From XN24 sp035514535 (GTDB lineage: Bacteria; Pseudomonadota; Gammaproteobacteria; Steroidobacterales; XN24): 64,000 nucleotides of DNA. Made by a program: the position numbers and the translations under genes. Positions 33,807-43,818 of the stretch are shown here, piece by piece; positions within the stretch are counted from its first letter, which is position 1, and each line of letters begins with the position of its first letter. The notes beneath the pieces were generated by a model. That model was not told the origin of the DNA and did no database searches. It saw only the letters and a list, made by a program, of their open reading frames with translations. The DNA is taken from positions 1 through 64,000 of the forward strand of contig DATKAZ010000002.1 of assembly GCA_035514535.1 (NCBI GenBank), given 5' to 3'.

Positions 33807-36268
33807 CAGACGTCCGCGCCGAGGTACGCGGCGAGGCGCAACAGGTCCGCAAACACGCCGGCCGCGGTCACCGCGGGGCCCGCGCCGGGACCCTGCACCA
33901 CCAGCGGATTGTCCTGGTAGCGGCGCGTGACGAACTGCACGACGTTGTCCGTGAGGCGCGCGTACGCGAACGGGTGATCTCCGGGCAGCTCCTCCAGGCC
34001 GACGGCCGCCTCGCCCGTGCGCCCGTCGAGGCGCGCGACGTAGCGGAGCACGTGGTCGCGGGCACGCGCGGCCTCGAGACGCTCGAGCATGCGCGCATCG
34101 GACCCAGCGAGGCCGTCGAGGAACTCGTCGATCCCGCCACCGGCCAGCTCCGCCGGCACCAGGCTCTCGACCGTGACCTGCTCGAGCTCGAGCTCCAGGC
34201 CCATCTCGCGCGCCAGGATGACGAGCTTACGCGCCACGTCGCGGCCCGACAGGTCGTCGCGCGGATCGGGCTCGGTGAAGCCGAGGGCCCGCGCCTCGCG
34301 CACGATCGAGGAAAACGGCCTGCTGCCGTCGTAGCCGTTGAACAGGAACGCGAGCGTGCCCGACAGGATGCCCTCGATGGCGATGATCTCGTCGCCGGTC
34401 TGGCGCAGGTCCCGGAGCGTCTGGATGATCGGCAGGCCGGCGCCGACGGTCGTCTCGCCCAGGTAGCGGACACCGGCGGCGCGCCGGGCTTCCTGAAGGC
34501 GACGCCAGTCAGACAGCGGCCCCGAGGCCGCCAGCTTGCTGGGCGTGATGACGTGGATGCCGCGGGTCAGCCAGTCGCAGTAGCGCGCGGCGATGTCGGC
34601 ATTGCCGCTGCAATCGATGATCACCGCGTGCGGCAGGTGCTCGGCCTGGACGTGCGCGGTGAAGGCATCGAGATCGACCGGTTCGCCGCGCTCGAGTGCG
34701 GAGCGCCAGTCGGCGAGGTCCACCGCCCGCTGGGCAAGCAGCATGCGGCGCGATCCGGTCATGCCGCGGACCCTCAGATCGAGGCGCAGGTCCCTGGCCA
34801 GGCGCGGCACCTCGCCCGCCAGCTGGTCAAGCAGGTGCCCGCCCACACCGCCCGGACCGATCAGGCCGATGGACACGGCCTGCGGCGAAAGGTAGAACGC
34901 CGCGTGCACGGCACGCAGCGCGCGGTCCGCATCCTCGCTGGGGATGACGGCCGAGATGTTTCGCTCGGATGCGCCCTGCGCGATGGCGCGCACGTTGACG
35001 CCCGCGCGCCCCAGGGCGCCGAACAGCTTGGCGGCCACGCCCGGGATGCCCCGCATGCCCTCGCCGACCACCGCCAGGATGCTGCACCCGGGCACGAGAT
35101 CAACGCCTTCGACCTGGGCGGCATGCATCTCCGCCGCGAACGCGTACTCCACGGCGGCGCGTGCGCGCGCGCCGTCGCCTTCCGGAACGGCGCAGCAGAT
35201 CGAGTGCTCGGAGCTGCCCTGGGAAATCAGCACGACGGAAATCCCCGCGCTGCGCAGCGCCTCGAACAGGCGGCTGGCCGTGCCCGGCACGCCGATCAGC
35301 CCCGCGCCCTCGAGATTCAGCAGCGCCATGCCGGAAATCGTCGTGACGCCCTTGACGCCGCCGTCGGTACCCAGCGCGCCGATGCGCGTGCCGAGCCCCT
35401 CCGGGCGCGCCGTGTTGCGGATCCACACCGGGATGCCGCGCGCGACGAGAGGCGCCATGGTGCGCGGATGCAGGACCTTGGCGCCGAAATAGGCCAGCTC
35501 CATGGCCTCGTGCCAGGACAGCTCGGGGATGATCGAGACGTCCGGGATGCGGCGCGGATCGCCGCTCATGACGCCGTCGACATCGGTCCAGATGACGACT
35601 TCCTCCGCGTCCAGCAGGGCCGCGAATATCGAGGCCGAGAAATCGCTGCCGTTGCGGCCGAGCGTCGTCGGCCCGCCGTGCTCGTCGCGCGCGATGTAGC
35701 CGGTAATGACGCGCACCGCTGGCGGTGTGCTCCAGGCGGCGGCGAAGCGCCGGCGGGTCTGTTCCCACGCCACGGTCGGGCCCAGTTCGCTGCTGACCAC
35801 GGTGAGGGACTCGCGCGCATCGAACCAGTCGGCGTCGACGCCGTGCCCCGCCAGCGCCACCGCGAGGAGGCGCGCGGACCAGATCTCGCCGTGCCCGGCG
35901 ACGAGCGCGTAGACCTCGGCGGGGGCCCGGCCGATCAAGGCGGTGGCCTTGAGCACGTCGTGGATGTCGGCACGCTCGCGCGCGAGGGCGTCGAGCCATT
36001 CAACGAGTTGCGGCCCCGCGAGCAACGCCTCGGCCTGGGCGCTGCAGCGCCCCACCAGCGCTTCCAGTTGCCCTGCCCAGTCGCCGCCCGCCTCGGCCGC
36101 CTGCACGAGTCCGTGCAGCGAGTCGGTGACGCCGGCCGAGGCCGAGACGACGATCGCCACGGGGCGTGTTTCCAGGTGCGCGACGATGTCGATGACGCGG
36201 CGGATCTCGGCCACGCCCGCCAGGCTGGTGCCGCCGAACTTGTGAACGGCCTTGATGGAGTTGCTCAT
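33806..36268 (-). CDS. thrA: Bifunctional aspartokinase I / homoserine dehydrogenase I
   Basis: This protein carries out the first and third steps from aspartate to threonine and methionine. From the ATG at 36268 it has 820 residues, the same as E. coli ThrA. The kinase motif KFGGTSL is at residues 8-14, and FGAKVLHPRTM is near 270. Two ACT regions (around 320-460) give threonine feedback control in this family. The homoserine dehydrogenase Rossmann motif VSIGLIGPGGVGGHL begins near 462. A start 13 codons earlier is possible but unconserved. thrC follows directly; no thrB lies between. Confidence 0.97.
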   Translation of the reverse strand: MSNSIKAVHKFGGTSLAGVAEIRRVIDIVAHLETRPVAIVVSASAGVTDSLHGLVQAAEAGGDWAGQLEALVGRCSAQAEALLAGPQLVEWLDALARERADIHDVLKATALIGRAPAEVYALVAGHGEIWSARLLAVALAGHGVDADWFDARESLTVVSSELGPTVAWEQTRRRFAAAWSTPPAVRVITGYIARDEHGGPTTLGRNGSDFSASIFAALLDAEEVVIWTDVDGVMSGDPRRIPDVSIIPELSWHEAMELAYFGAKVLHPRTMAPLVARGIPVWIRNTARPEGLGTRIGALGTDGGVKGVTTISGMALLNLEGAGLIGVPGTASRLFEALRSAGISVVLISQGSSEHSICCAVPEGDGARARAAVEYAFAAEMHAAQVEGVDLVPGCSILAVVGEGMRGIPGVAAKLFGALGRAGVNVRAIAQGASERNISAVIPSEDADRALRAVHAAFYLSPQAVSIGLIGPGGVGGHLLDQLAGEVPRLARDLRLDLRVRGMTGSRRMLLAQRAVDLADWRSALERGEPVDLDAFTAHVQAEHLPHAVIIDCSGNADIAARYCDWLTRGIHVITPSKLAASGPLSDWRRLQEARRAAGVRYLGETTVGAGLPIIQTLRDLRQTGDEIIAIEGILSGTLAFLFNGYDGSRPFSSIVREARALGFTEPDPRDDLSGRDVARKLVILAREMGLELELEQVTVESLVPAELAGGGIDEFLDGLAGSDARMLERLEAARARDHVLRYVARLDGRTGEAAVGLEELPGDHPFAYARLTDNVVQFVTRRYQDNPLVVQGPGAGPAVTAAGVFADLLRLAAYLGADV

Positions 36269-36347
36269 GGTGCCGCCGAGCCTACGACAGCCCGTGTTGC
36301 GTCGCAACGTATCGCGCTACTTGCGGCCGGGCGCCGGCGCATGGACG

Positions 36348-37406
36348 ATGGCGCGCGTGAATGACGAAGCCTCCCTGGACCCGCGCGTCATCGCGGCCTG
36401 GAACCTCGAACCCGGATCGGTCTCGCCGCTCGGGAGCGGCCTGATCAACCGGACGTTCCTGGCCCGCAGCCGCGATGACGGCTGGCGGGTGCTGCAGCAG
36501 GTGAACCCGATTTTCCCCCCTGCGGTGAACGAGGACATCGAGGCCGTGACGCGTCACCTCGAGACGCATGGCCTGTGCACGCCGCGGCTCGTCCCGACCG
36601 TGGACGGCCGGCTGTGCCTGCCCGACCCGGCGGGCGCCTGGCGGGCGCTGACGCGGGTCGAGGGCCGGGTGCTCGACGCGGTGATGAATCCCGCCCAGGC
36701 ACGTGCGGCCGGGCGCCTGCTGGCGGCCTTCCACCGCGCCCTGGATGACCTTTCCTACGAGTTTCGCCACGCGCGTCCGCCGGTGCACGAGCCCGCGCGC
36801 CACCTCACGGACCTGGCCCGTGCCGTGGAATCGCAGCGCGGCCATCGCCTCCACGAGGCCGCCGCCGCCCTGGCGGAGGAGATCTTCGCGGCCATGAGCG
36901 CCTTGCCGCCCCTGCCTCAGACGCCGGCGCGCGTGGTGCACGGCGACCCCAAGATCAGCAATCTCGTGTTCGCATGCGACAGCGACCGCGCCGTCTGCAT
37001 GATCGACCTGGACACCGTGGGTCGGATGGCGCTGCCGTTCGAGCTCGGCGATGCATTCCGTTCATGGTGCAATGTCGCCGGCGAGGACGACCCGCGCGGC
37101 CGGTTCTCCGCGGAGCTGTTCGGCGCCGCCGCAGCAGGGTATGGCGCAGAGGCCGGCGGGTGGCTGCTCGCGCAGGAAGCCAGTGCGGCCGTCGATGCGA
37201 CGGCGACGATCCAGGTCGAACTGGCGGCCCGTTTCTGCGCGGATGCGCTCAATGAGAGTTACTTCGGATGGGATCCGCGGCTGTTCCCGTCGCGCGGAGA
37301 GCACAACCTCGCACGCGCGCGCGGCCAGCTCGCGGTGCATCGCTCGCTGCTCGCGCAGCGACCGCTGCTGGACGAGATCGCCGCCCGGGCGCTCGCCCGG
37401 GCGTGA
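36348..37406 (+). CDS. APH-fold small-molecule kinase (NahK-like)
   Basis: This 352-residue phosphotransferase of the aminoglycoside/choline kinase fold has the catalytic loop VVHGDPKISNLVF near residue 200 and the metal-binding CMIDLDTVGRMA near 220. The N-terminal PLGSGLINRTFL and LQQVNPIFPPAVNED resemble the N-acetylhexosamine 1-kinase-like group. I chose the ATG at 36348 at the start of the conserved region. It diverges from thrA with only 79 bp between them, and thrB is absent here. A homoserine kinase role is conceivable, since APH-fold ThrB enzymes exist, but the sugar-kinase likeness is stronger. Confidence 0.78.
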   Translation: MARVNDEASLDPRVIAAWNLEPGSVSPLGSGLINRTFLARSRDDGWRVLQQVNPIFPPAVNEDIEAVTRHLETHGLCTPRLVPTVDGRLCLPDPAGAWRALTRVEGRVLDAVMNPAQARAAGRLLAAFHRALDDLSYEFRHARPPVHEPARHLTDLARAVESQRGHRLHEAAAALAEEIFAAMSALPPLPQTPARVVHGDPKISNLVFACDSDRAVCMIDLDTVGRMALPFELGDAFRSWCNVAGEDDPRGRFSAELFGAAAAGYGAEAGGWLLAQEASAAVDATATIQVELAARFCADALNESYFGWDPRLFPSRGEHNLARARGQLAVHRSLLAQRPLLDEIAARALARA

Positions 37407-37434
37407 CCGGCCGCCGCGCACGACGCCGCGCCGA

Positions 37435-38019
37435 TCAGCCGTCGTAGGCGATGTCGGCCGCCGGTTCCCGCTGGGCGAGCAATTGCGCGAGTGGACGACC
37501 GCCGACGACGCCTTCCCGGTAGAAGTGCAGGCGCAGGTCCGCCGCGAAAGCGAGTGCCTCACCGGGCGCGGCGCGATGCGGGCTGTCGCCGCCCGCGGGC
37601 TGCAGCAGCACCTGGACGAGCAACATGCCGCCGGGGGCGAGCAGCTCGCGGGCCTGCGCGATGACCGGCGGCGAGTAGAAGTCGATGCAGGTCACGAGGT
37701 CGAGCCCGGCTGCGAGCGGCGGCAACCCGTCGTCGAGGTCCGCCTCGACGGCGTTGACGCGCCTGGCAAGTCCCTCCGCGGCCGCCAGGGTGCGGAGCTT
37801 GTCGAGCGCGACGCCGGAGATGTCCACCGCCGTGACCTGCAGGCCGCGCCGCGCCAGCCAGATGGCGAACTGGCCTTCGCCGCAGGCAATATCCAGGGCA
37901 CGCCCCCGGCGCGGCAGCGTCGCGTCGAACGCCAGGACGATCGGTTTCGGGGCCGAGCCCATCAGCAGCGCGTTCTCGGCGTAGCGCGTGTCCCAGCACC
38001 GGCGATCGTCCTCACTCAT
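37435..38019 (-). CDS. Class I SAM-dependent methyltransferase
   Basis: This 194-residue methyltransferase has motif I ALDIACGEGQFAIWLA (about residues 40-55), the acidic post-I AVDISGVALDKL, and motif IV LVTCIDFYSPP. The N-terminal WDTRYAE is common in the tellurite-resistance TehB-like and related groups. The ATG at 38019 overlaps the end of the frmB gene by 8 bp, so it is probably co-translated with the formaldehyde genes. The substrate is unknown; a thiol or oxyanion target is a guess from the likeness only. Confidence 0.85.
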   Translation of the reverse strand: MSEDDRRCWDTRYAENALLMGSAPKPIVLAFDATLPRRGRALDIACGEGQFAIWLARRGLQVTAVDISGVALDKLRTLAAAEGLARRVNAVEADLDDGLPPLAAGLDLVTCIDFYSPPVIAQARELLAPGGMLLVQVLLQPAGGDSPHRAAPGEALAFAADLRLHFYREGVVGGRPLAQLLAQREPAADIAYDG

Positions 38020-38887
38020 CGCGCAGGCCGAGCCGCTTGGCGTGGTGGCGCAGGTGATCCTCGATGAACGTCGCGATGAAGAAATATCCGTGGTCGTAGC
38101 CGGCGTGGCGACGCAGCTCCAGCGCCTGGCCCGCCTCCGCACAGGCCGCCTCGAAGGCTTCCGGGTAAAGCTGTGCCGCCAGGAACTGGTCGTCGAGTCC
38201 CTGGTCGATGAGGATCGTCGCCCGCCCCCGCAGGTCGCCGCTCCGCCGGACCAGTTCGGTGGCGTCCCAGTCGGCCCATGCGCCCGGGTCCGCCCCGAGG
38301 TAGGCCGTGAAGGCTTTCCGCCCCCATGGGCAGCGGCTCGGCGCCGCGATCGGCGCGAAGGCCGACACCGACCGGTACACGTCCGGATACCGCAGTCCCA
38401 TGACCAGCGCCCCATGCCCGCCCATGGAGTGGCCGCAGATGCCCTGCCGCCCCATGTCGGCCGAGAACGCCGCGGCGATGATCTCCGGCAACTCGGCGGC
38501 GACGTAGCTGTGCATGCGGTAGTTGTGCGACCAGGGGCGCTCCGTCGCATCCACGTAGAAACCCGCGCCGAGGCCAAGTTCCCAGGCGCCGTCCTCGGCG
38601 TCCGGTACCGCCGCGCCGCGCGGGCTGGTGTCGGGCGCGACCAGCATCAGGCCAAGCTCCGCGGCCGCCCGCTGCGCTCCTGCCTTGATCATGAAGGTCT
38701 CCTCCGTGCACGTCAGGCCGGCGAGCCACGTCACGACCGGCACGCGGCCGCGCGACGCCGCCGGCGGCGTGTACACGGCGAAGCGCATTTCGCAGTCGTT
38801 CACCGCGGAATGGTGCCGGAAGTAACCGACGGTGCCGCCGAAGCAGCGATGCTCCGAGATCGTTTCGAGGCCGTCGTGCGCGGCCAT
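38012..38887 (-). CDS. frmB: S-formylglutathione hydrolase
   Basis: This enzyme hydrolyses S-formylglutathione to formate and glutathione, the last step of glutathione-dependent formaldehyde oxidation. The 291 residues are slightly longer than E. coli FrmB (about 277). The esterase D-type fold shows TWLAGLTCTEETFMIKAG, the nucleophile GHSMGGHGAL near residue 150, a candidate Asp in ILIDQGLDDQFL, and His in GYDHGYFFIATFI near 265. It lies 1 bp downstream of frmA. Confidence 0.95.
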   Translation of the reverse strand: MAAHDGLETISEHRCFGGTVGYFRHHSAVNDCEMRFAVYTPPAASRGRVPVVTWLAGLTCTEETFMIKAGAQRAAAELGLMLVAPDTSPRGAAVPDAEDGAWELGLGAGFYVDATERPWSHNYRMHSYVAAELPEIIAAAFSADMGRQGICGHSMGGHGALVMGLRYPDVYRSVSAFAPIAAPSRCPWGRKAFTAYLGADPGAWADWDATELVRRSGDLRGRATILIDQGLDDQFLAAQLYPEAFEAACAEAGQALELRRHAGYDHGYFFIATFIEDHLRHHAKRLGLRDE

Positions 38888-38888
38888 T

Positions 38889-39995
<1,107 letters not shown>

Positions 39996-40131
39996 GACAG
40001 TCTCCAGGGCCGGATGGGAATACGCCGATTATGGAATCCCGCCGCGTCGCAGGCCACCCGCCCCCGCGGTACACGGTTCCTGCTATCGTAAGCGGCTCGC
40101 CTGCGCGGGCGTGCGAACCACCGGACCGACG

Positions 40132-41361
40132 ATGAAAGACCGCGAATTCGACCTGATACTGTGGGGCGCCAGCGGCTTCACCGGACGACTCGTCGCCGCA
40201 CAGTTGGCGCGCGTCGGCGCGGCGCGCGGACTGCGCTGGGCGGCGGGCGGCCGCGATCCGGACAAGCTCGCGGCGACGCTGCAGGACATCGGCGCGGGGG
40301 ACATTCCTGTCGTGCTCGGCGACAGCCGCGATGCGCGCGCGCTGGCAGCGCTTGCGCGCCGCACGCGTGCGGTCTGCTCCACCGTGGGCCCGTATGCGCT
40401 ATACGGCTCCGAACTGGTCTCGGCCTGCGTCGACACGGGCACCCATTACTGCGACCTGAGCGGCGAGGTACACTGGATGCGCCGCATGATCGATGCGCAC
40501 GAGGAACGCGCGGTCGAGACCGGCGCGCGCATCGTGCACTCCTGCGGCTTCGACTCGATCCCGTCCGATCTCGGCTGCCTGTTTCTGCAGCGACATGCGA
40601 CCGAGCGCTTCGGGCGCCCCTGCGGTTCGGTCAAGCTGTTCGTGCGCCGGATGAAGGGGACCTTCAGCGGCGGCACGGTGGCTAGCATGCTGAACGCGCT
40701 CGACGTGGCCAGGGCGAGCCCGGAGGATCGTCGCATCATGGGCAATCCCTATGCGCTGAATCCCGCCGGACAGGCCAAGGGCCCGGACGGGCGCGACCAG
40801 TCGGGACCGCGGCGCGATCCGGACGCCGGCTGCTGGACCGCGCCGTTTGTCATGGCTGCAGTGAATACGCGCATCGTGCGCCGCAGCCATGCGTTGCTCG
40901 GCTGGCCCTGGGGACGCAGGTTTCGCTATTCCGAGTCCGTCATCACCGGCCAGGGCCTGGTCGGCCTGGCGCGTGCCACGGCCTTGACCGGCGCGCTGGA
41001 CGCCTTCATGACCGCGGCCTCGATCGGGCCCGCACGCGCACTGATGAATCGCCTGTTCCTGCCGCAGCCGGGCCAGGGTCCGGACGAGTCGGCCCGCGAG
41101 GCCGGCGGCTTCGAGATGCTGCTGGTCGGCCGGCATCCGGCGGCGCAGGAGCGCCGCATCCGCGCCCGCGTCATCGGCAAGCGCGATCCCGGCTACGGCG
41201 CCACCGCGCGGATGCTGACCGAGGCCGCGATGTGCCTTGCGCTGGACGGTGACCGGCTGCCGGTCCACGGCGGCTCCTGGACCCCCGCCACGGCATTCGG
41301 TGAGCGGCTGATCAAACCCCTCGCCGAGCACGCGGATGTGCGCTTCGTGATCGACGCCTGA
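40132..41361 (+). CDS. Saccharopine dehydrogenase-like NAD(P)-binding protein (trans-acting enoyl reductase type)
   Basis: This 409-residue protein begins with a Rossmann motif DLILWGASGFTGRLVAAQLA (residues 6-25) and continues with the YCDLSGEVHWMRRMID and SCGFDSIPSDLG stretches typical of the saccharopine dehydrogenase-like group that includes mycobacterial trans-acting enoyl reductases. The true substrate is unknown; bacterial relatives are sometimes linked to lipid modification. The ATG at 40132 begins the conserved part. It is a single gene between frmA (divergent) and the ATP-grasp operon. Confidence 0.83.
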   Translation: MKDREFDLILWGASGFTGRLVAAQLARVGAARGLRWAAGGRDPDKLAATLQDIGAGDIPVVLGDSRDARALAALARRTRAVCSTVGPYALYGSELVSACVDTGTHYCDLSGEVHWMRRMIDAHEERAVETGARIVHSCGFDSIPSDLGCLFLQRHATERFGRPCGSVKLFVRRMKGTFSGGTVASMLNALDVARASPEDRRIMGNPYALNPAGQAKGPDGRDQSGPRRDPDAGCWTAPFVMAAVNTRIVRRSHALLGWPWGRRFRYSESVITGQGLVGLARATALTGALDAFMTAASIGPARALMNRLFLPQPGQGPDESAREAGGFEMLLVGRHPAAQERRIRARVIGKRDPGYGATARMLTEAAMCLALDGDRLPVHGGSWTPATAFGERLIKPLAEHADVRFVIDA

Positions 41362-41428
41362 GGCGCGCGCCGGGAGCCCACGGCACGGGCTGCTATGCTT
41401 CAGGCTGAAAAGTCGCAGGAAAGAGTGG

Positions 41429-42880
41429 TTGAAAATCGACTGGAGCCAGTACGATCCGGGCCATGCCTGGGATGAATTGCTCAGCGGCCCGGGCCGGCCG
41501 CGGCCGCACGCGCGCGAGCTGACCCGGTATCTCTCGTCCCTGACGCCGAACGGGCTCGGCCGCCGCCAGCAGGCCGCCGAACGCGCCATCATGGAGATGG
41601 GCATCACGTTCACGGTCTACAGCGAGGGACAGAACATCGACCGGGCGTGGCCGTTCGACATCATCCCGCGCGTGATCGCCGCCGACGAATGGCGGCGCAT
41701 CGAGGCCGGCCTCAAGCAGCGCCTCAGCGCGCTGAACATGTTCATCGACGATATCTACAACGAGCAGCGCATTCTCGCCGCCGGCCGTTTCCCGCGCGAG
41801 GTGATCGAAACCTCGGGGAACTTCCTCAAGGAATGCATGGGCGCCAGGCCCGCCCACGGCGTCTGGGCGCACATCTGCGGCAGCGACCTGGTGCGGGACG
41901 CGGACGGCACAGTGTACGTGCTCGAGGACAACCTCAGGGTGCCTTCGGGCGTCTCCTACATGCTCGAAAACCGCATCGTCACCAAGCAGGTTTTCCCCGA
42001 GCTGTTCGCCAACACCCGCATCCTGCCGGTCGACGACTATCCGTCACTGCTGTTCGACACCCTCGCCTCGCTGTCGCCGCGACCGCTCGACTACCCCGAA
42101 GTCGTGGTGCTGACACCCGGGATCTACAATTCCGCCTATTTCGAGCACGCTTATCTCGCCCAGTCCATGGGCGCAGAGCTGGTCGAGGGCGGCGACCTGG
42201 TGGTCGGCGACGACGACTGCGTCTACATGCGCACCATCGCGGGCCTGGAGCGCGTCGACGTGATCTATCGCCGCGTCAACGACACCTTCCTCGACCCGGA
42301 GGTGTTCCACGCGGACTCGCTGCTGGGCGTCCCCGGCCTGATGCGGGCGTGGCGGGCCGGCAACGTCGCCATCGCCAATGCCCCCGGTGCGGGGGTCGCC
42401 GACGACAAGCTCGTGTATGCCTTCGTGCCGGACATCATCCGCTTCTACCTCGACGAAGATGCCATCCTGCCGAACGTGCCGACGCGCGCCTGCATCAACA
42501 GCGACGACCGGCAGTACGTGCTCGAGAACCTGCGGGAGCTGGTGGTCAAGCCCGTGAACGAATCCGGCGGCTACGGCATGCTCATCGGTCCGGCCGCGAC
42601 GGCCGACGAGATCGGCAGATTCGCAGACCTCGTGAAGCGCAAACCGCGTAATTACGTCGCCCAACCGGTGCTGAAACTCTCCACCGCGCCGACTTTCGTA
42701 CACGGCCGGCTGGAGCCCAGGCACCTCGACCTGCGGCCCTTCAGCCTGCAGGGCGCGCAGCACGCGGTGACCGCCGGCGGGCTGACCCGCGTGGCACTGG
42801 TGAAAGGATCGCTGGTAGTCAACTCCAGCCAGGGCGGCGGCAGCAAGGACACCTGGGTCGTCGAGACCGGAGAAGCCTGA
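41429..42880 (+). CDS. Circularly permuted ATP-grasp protein (DUF404/DUF407)
   Basis: This 483-residue protein belongs to the circularly permuted ATP-grasp family, proposed to form peptide or amide bonds. Markers include ITFTVYSEGQNIDRAWPFDI, the conserved FIDDIYNEQRIL, HGVWAHICGSDLVRDADG, VLEDNLRVPSGVSYMLENR and KPVNESGGYGMLIGP near residue 370. It starts with TTG at 41429 behind AGGAAAGAG. The alpha-E gene follows 2 bp after the stop. Comparative work on these families (Iyer and colleagues) links ATP-grasp, alpha-E, transglutaminase/peptidase and Anbu in one predicted peptide-tagging system, which is the arrangement here. Confidence 0.9.
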   Translation: MKIDWSQYDPGHAWDELLSGPGRPRPHARELTRYLSSLTPNGLGRRQQAAERAIMEMGITFTVYSEGQNIDRAWPFDIIPRVIAADEWRRIEAGLKQRLSALNMFIDDIYNEQRILAAGRFPREVIETSGNFLKECMGARPAHGVWAHICGSDLVRDADGTVYVLEDNLRVPSGVSYMLENRIVTKQVFPELFANTRILPVDDYPSLLFDTLASLSPRPLDYPEVVVLTPGIYNSAYFEHAYLAQSMGAELVEGGDLVVGDDDCVYMRTIAGLERVDVIYRRVNDTFLDPEVFHADSLLGVPGLMRAWRAGNVAIANAPGAGVADDKLVYAFVPDIIRFYLDEDAILPNVPTRACINSDDRQYVLENLRELVVKPVNESGGYGMLIGPAATADEIGRFADLVKRKPRNYVAQPVLKLSTAPTFVHGRLEPRHLDLRPFSLQGAQHAVTAGGLTRVALVKGSLVVNSSQGGGSKDTWVVETGEA

Positions 42881-42882
42881 GC

Positions 42883-43818
42883 ATGTTGTCGCGTGTCGCC
42901 GAGCGCATGTACTGGGGCGCCCGCTACCTCGAGCGGGCGGAAAACACCGCGCGCCTGGTGCGCGTCTACGACGCGGCATTGCTGGACCTGCCGGAAGAGG
43001 CGGGCGTCGGCTGGCCGCTGCTGGTGGACATCTGCGGGGCGCGTGAACTGTTCGACGCCCGCCACCCGAAGGGCGGTGATCGCGAGACGCTGAAATTCCT
43101 GATCTCCGATGCCGACAGCCCGGGCTCGATCGTCGCCTCGCTGGGACAAGCCCGGGAGAATTTCCGCACGACCCGGGACTTGTGCCCGAGCGAGGCCTGG
43201 CGGAGCGTCAACGAGATGTACCTTTACGGCCGGGAGACCTTGCCCAGGATGGGCTCTGGGCGAGGTCGCCACGAGGGGCTTTCGGGCATCGTGCAGCGCA
43301 CCCAGCAGCTGGCCGGACTCCTGTCCGGAACGATGAGTCACGGCGCCGCCTACAATTTCATCTGCCTGGGGCGGAACCTCGAGCGCGCGGACATGACGAC
43401 GCGCATCATCGATATCGCGGCGGCCACGTTGCTCGATACGCGCACGTCTGCAAGCGGGCTCAGCAACACGCTGTGGATGGCCGTGCTCAAGTCCCTGTCC
43501 GGCTACCAGATGTACCGCCAGTACGTGCGCCGCCGCATCCGCGCCGAAGACGTGATCCGCTTCCTGCTGCAGGACACGCTGTTCCCGCGCGCCGTGGCCC
43601 ACTGCCTGGCCGGGCTCGAGACGAGCATGCTCAAGCTGCCGAACCACGAGGAGCCGCTGCGCGCCGTGCTGAAGGTCCAGGGCATCGTCGACTCTCAGCT
43701 GCCGGAACGCGTCGAGGAAGCGGCGCTGCGGCAGCTGATGGACGACCTGCAGATCGAGCTGGCGGGCATCCACGAGCAGACCGCCGCCGCGTGGTTCCTG
43801 CCGGAGGAAGCTCCGTGA
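42883..43818 (+). CDS. Alpha-E domain protein (DUF403)
   Basis: This 311-residue, mostly helical protein starts MLSRVAERMYWGARYLERAE, the hallmark of the alpha-E family, with ISDADSPGSIVASLGQAREN and LGRNLERADMTTRIIDI later. The biochemical role is unknown; family members almost always accompany circularly permuted ATP-grasp proteins. It lies 2 bp after the ATP-grasp gene, and its TGA overlaps the GTG of the peptidase gene (GTGA), so the three are probably coupled in translation. Confidence 0.93.
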   Translation: MLSRVAERMYWGARYLERAENTARLVRVYDAALLDLPEEAGVGWPLLVDICGARELFDARHPKGGDRETLKFLISDADSPGSIVASLGQARENFRTTRDLCPSEAWRSVNEMYLYGRETLPRMGSGRGRHEGLSGIVQRTQQLAGLLSGTMSHGAAYNFICLGRNLERADMTTRIIDIAAATLLDTRTSASGLSNTLWMAVLKSLSGYQMYRQYVRRRIRAEDVIRFLLQDTLFPRAVAHCLAGLETSMLKLPNHEEPLRAVLKVQGIVDSQLPERVEEAALRQLMDDLQIELAGIHEQTAAAWFLPEEAP

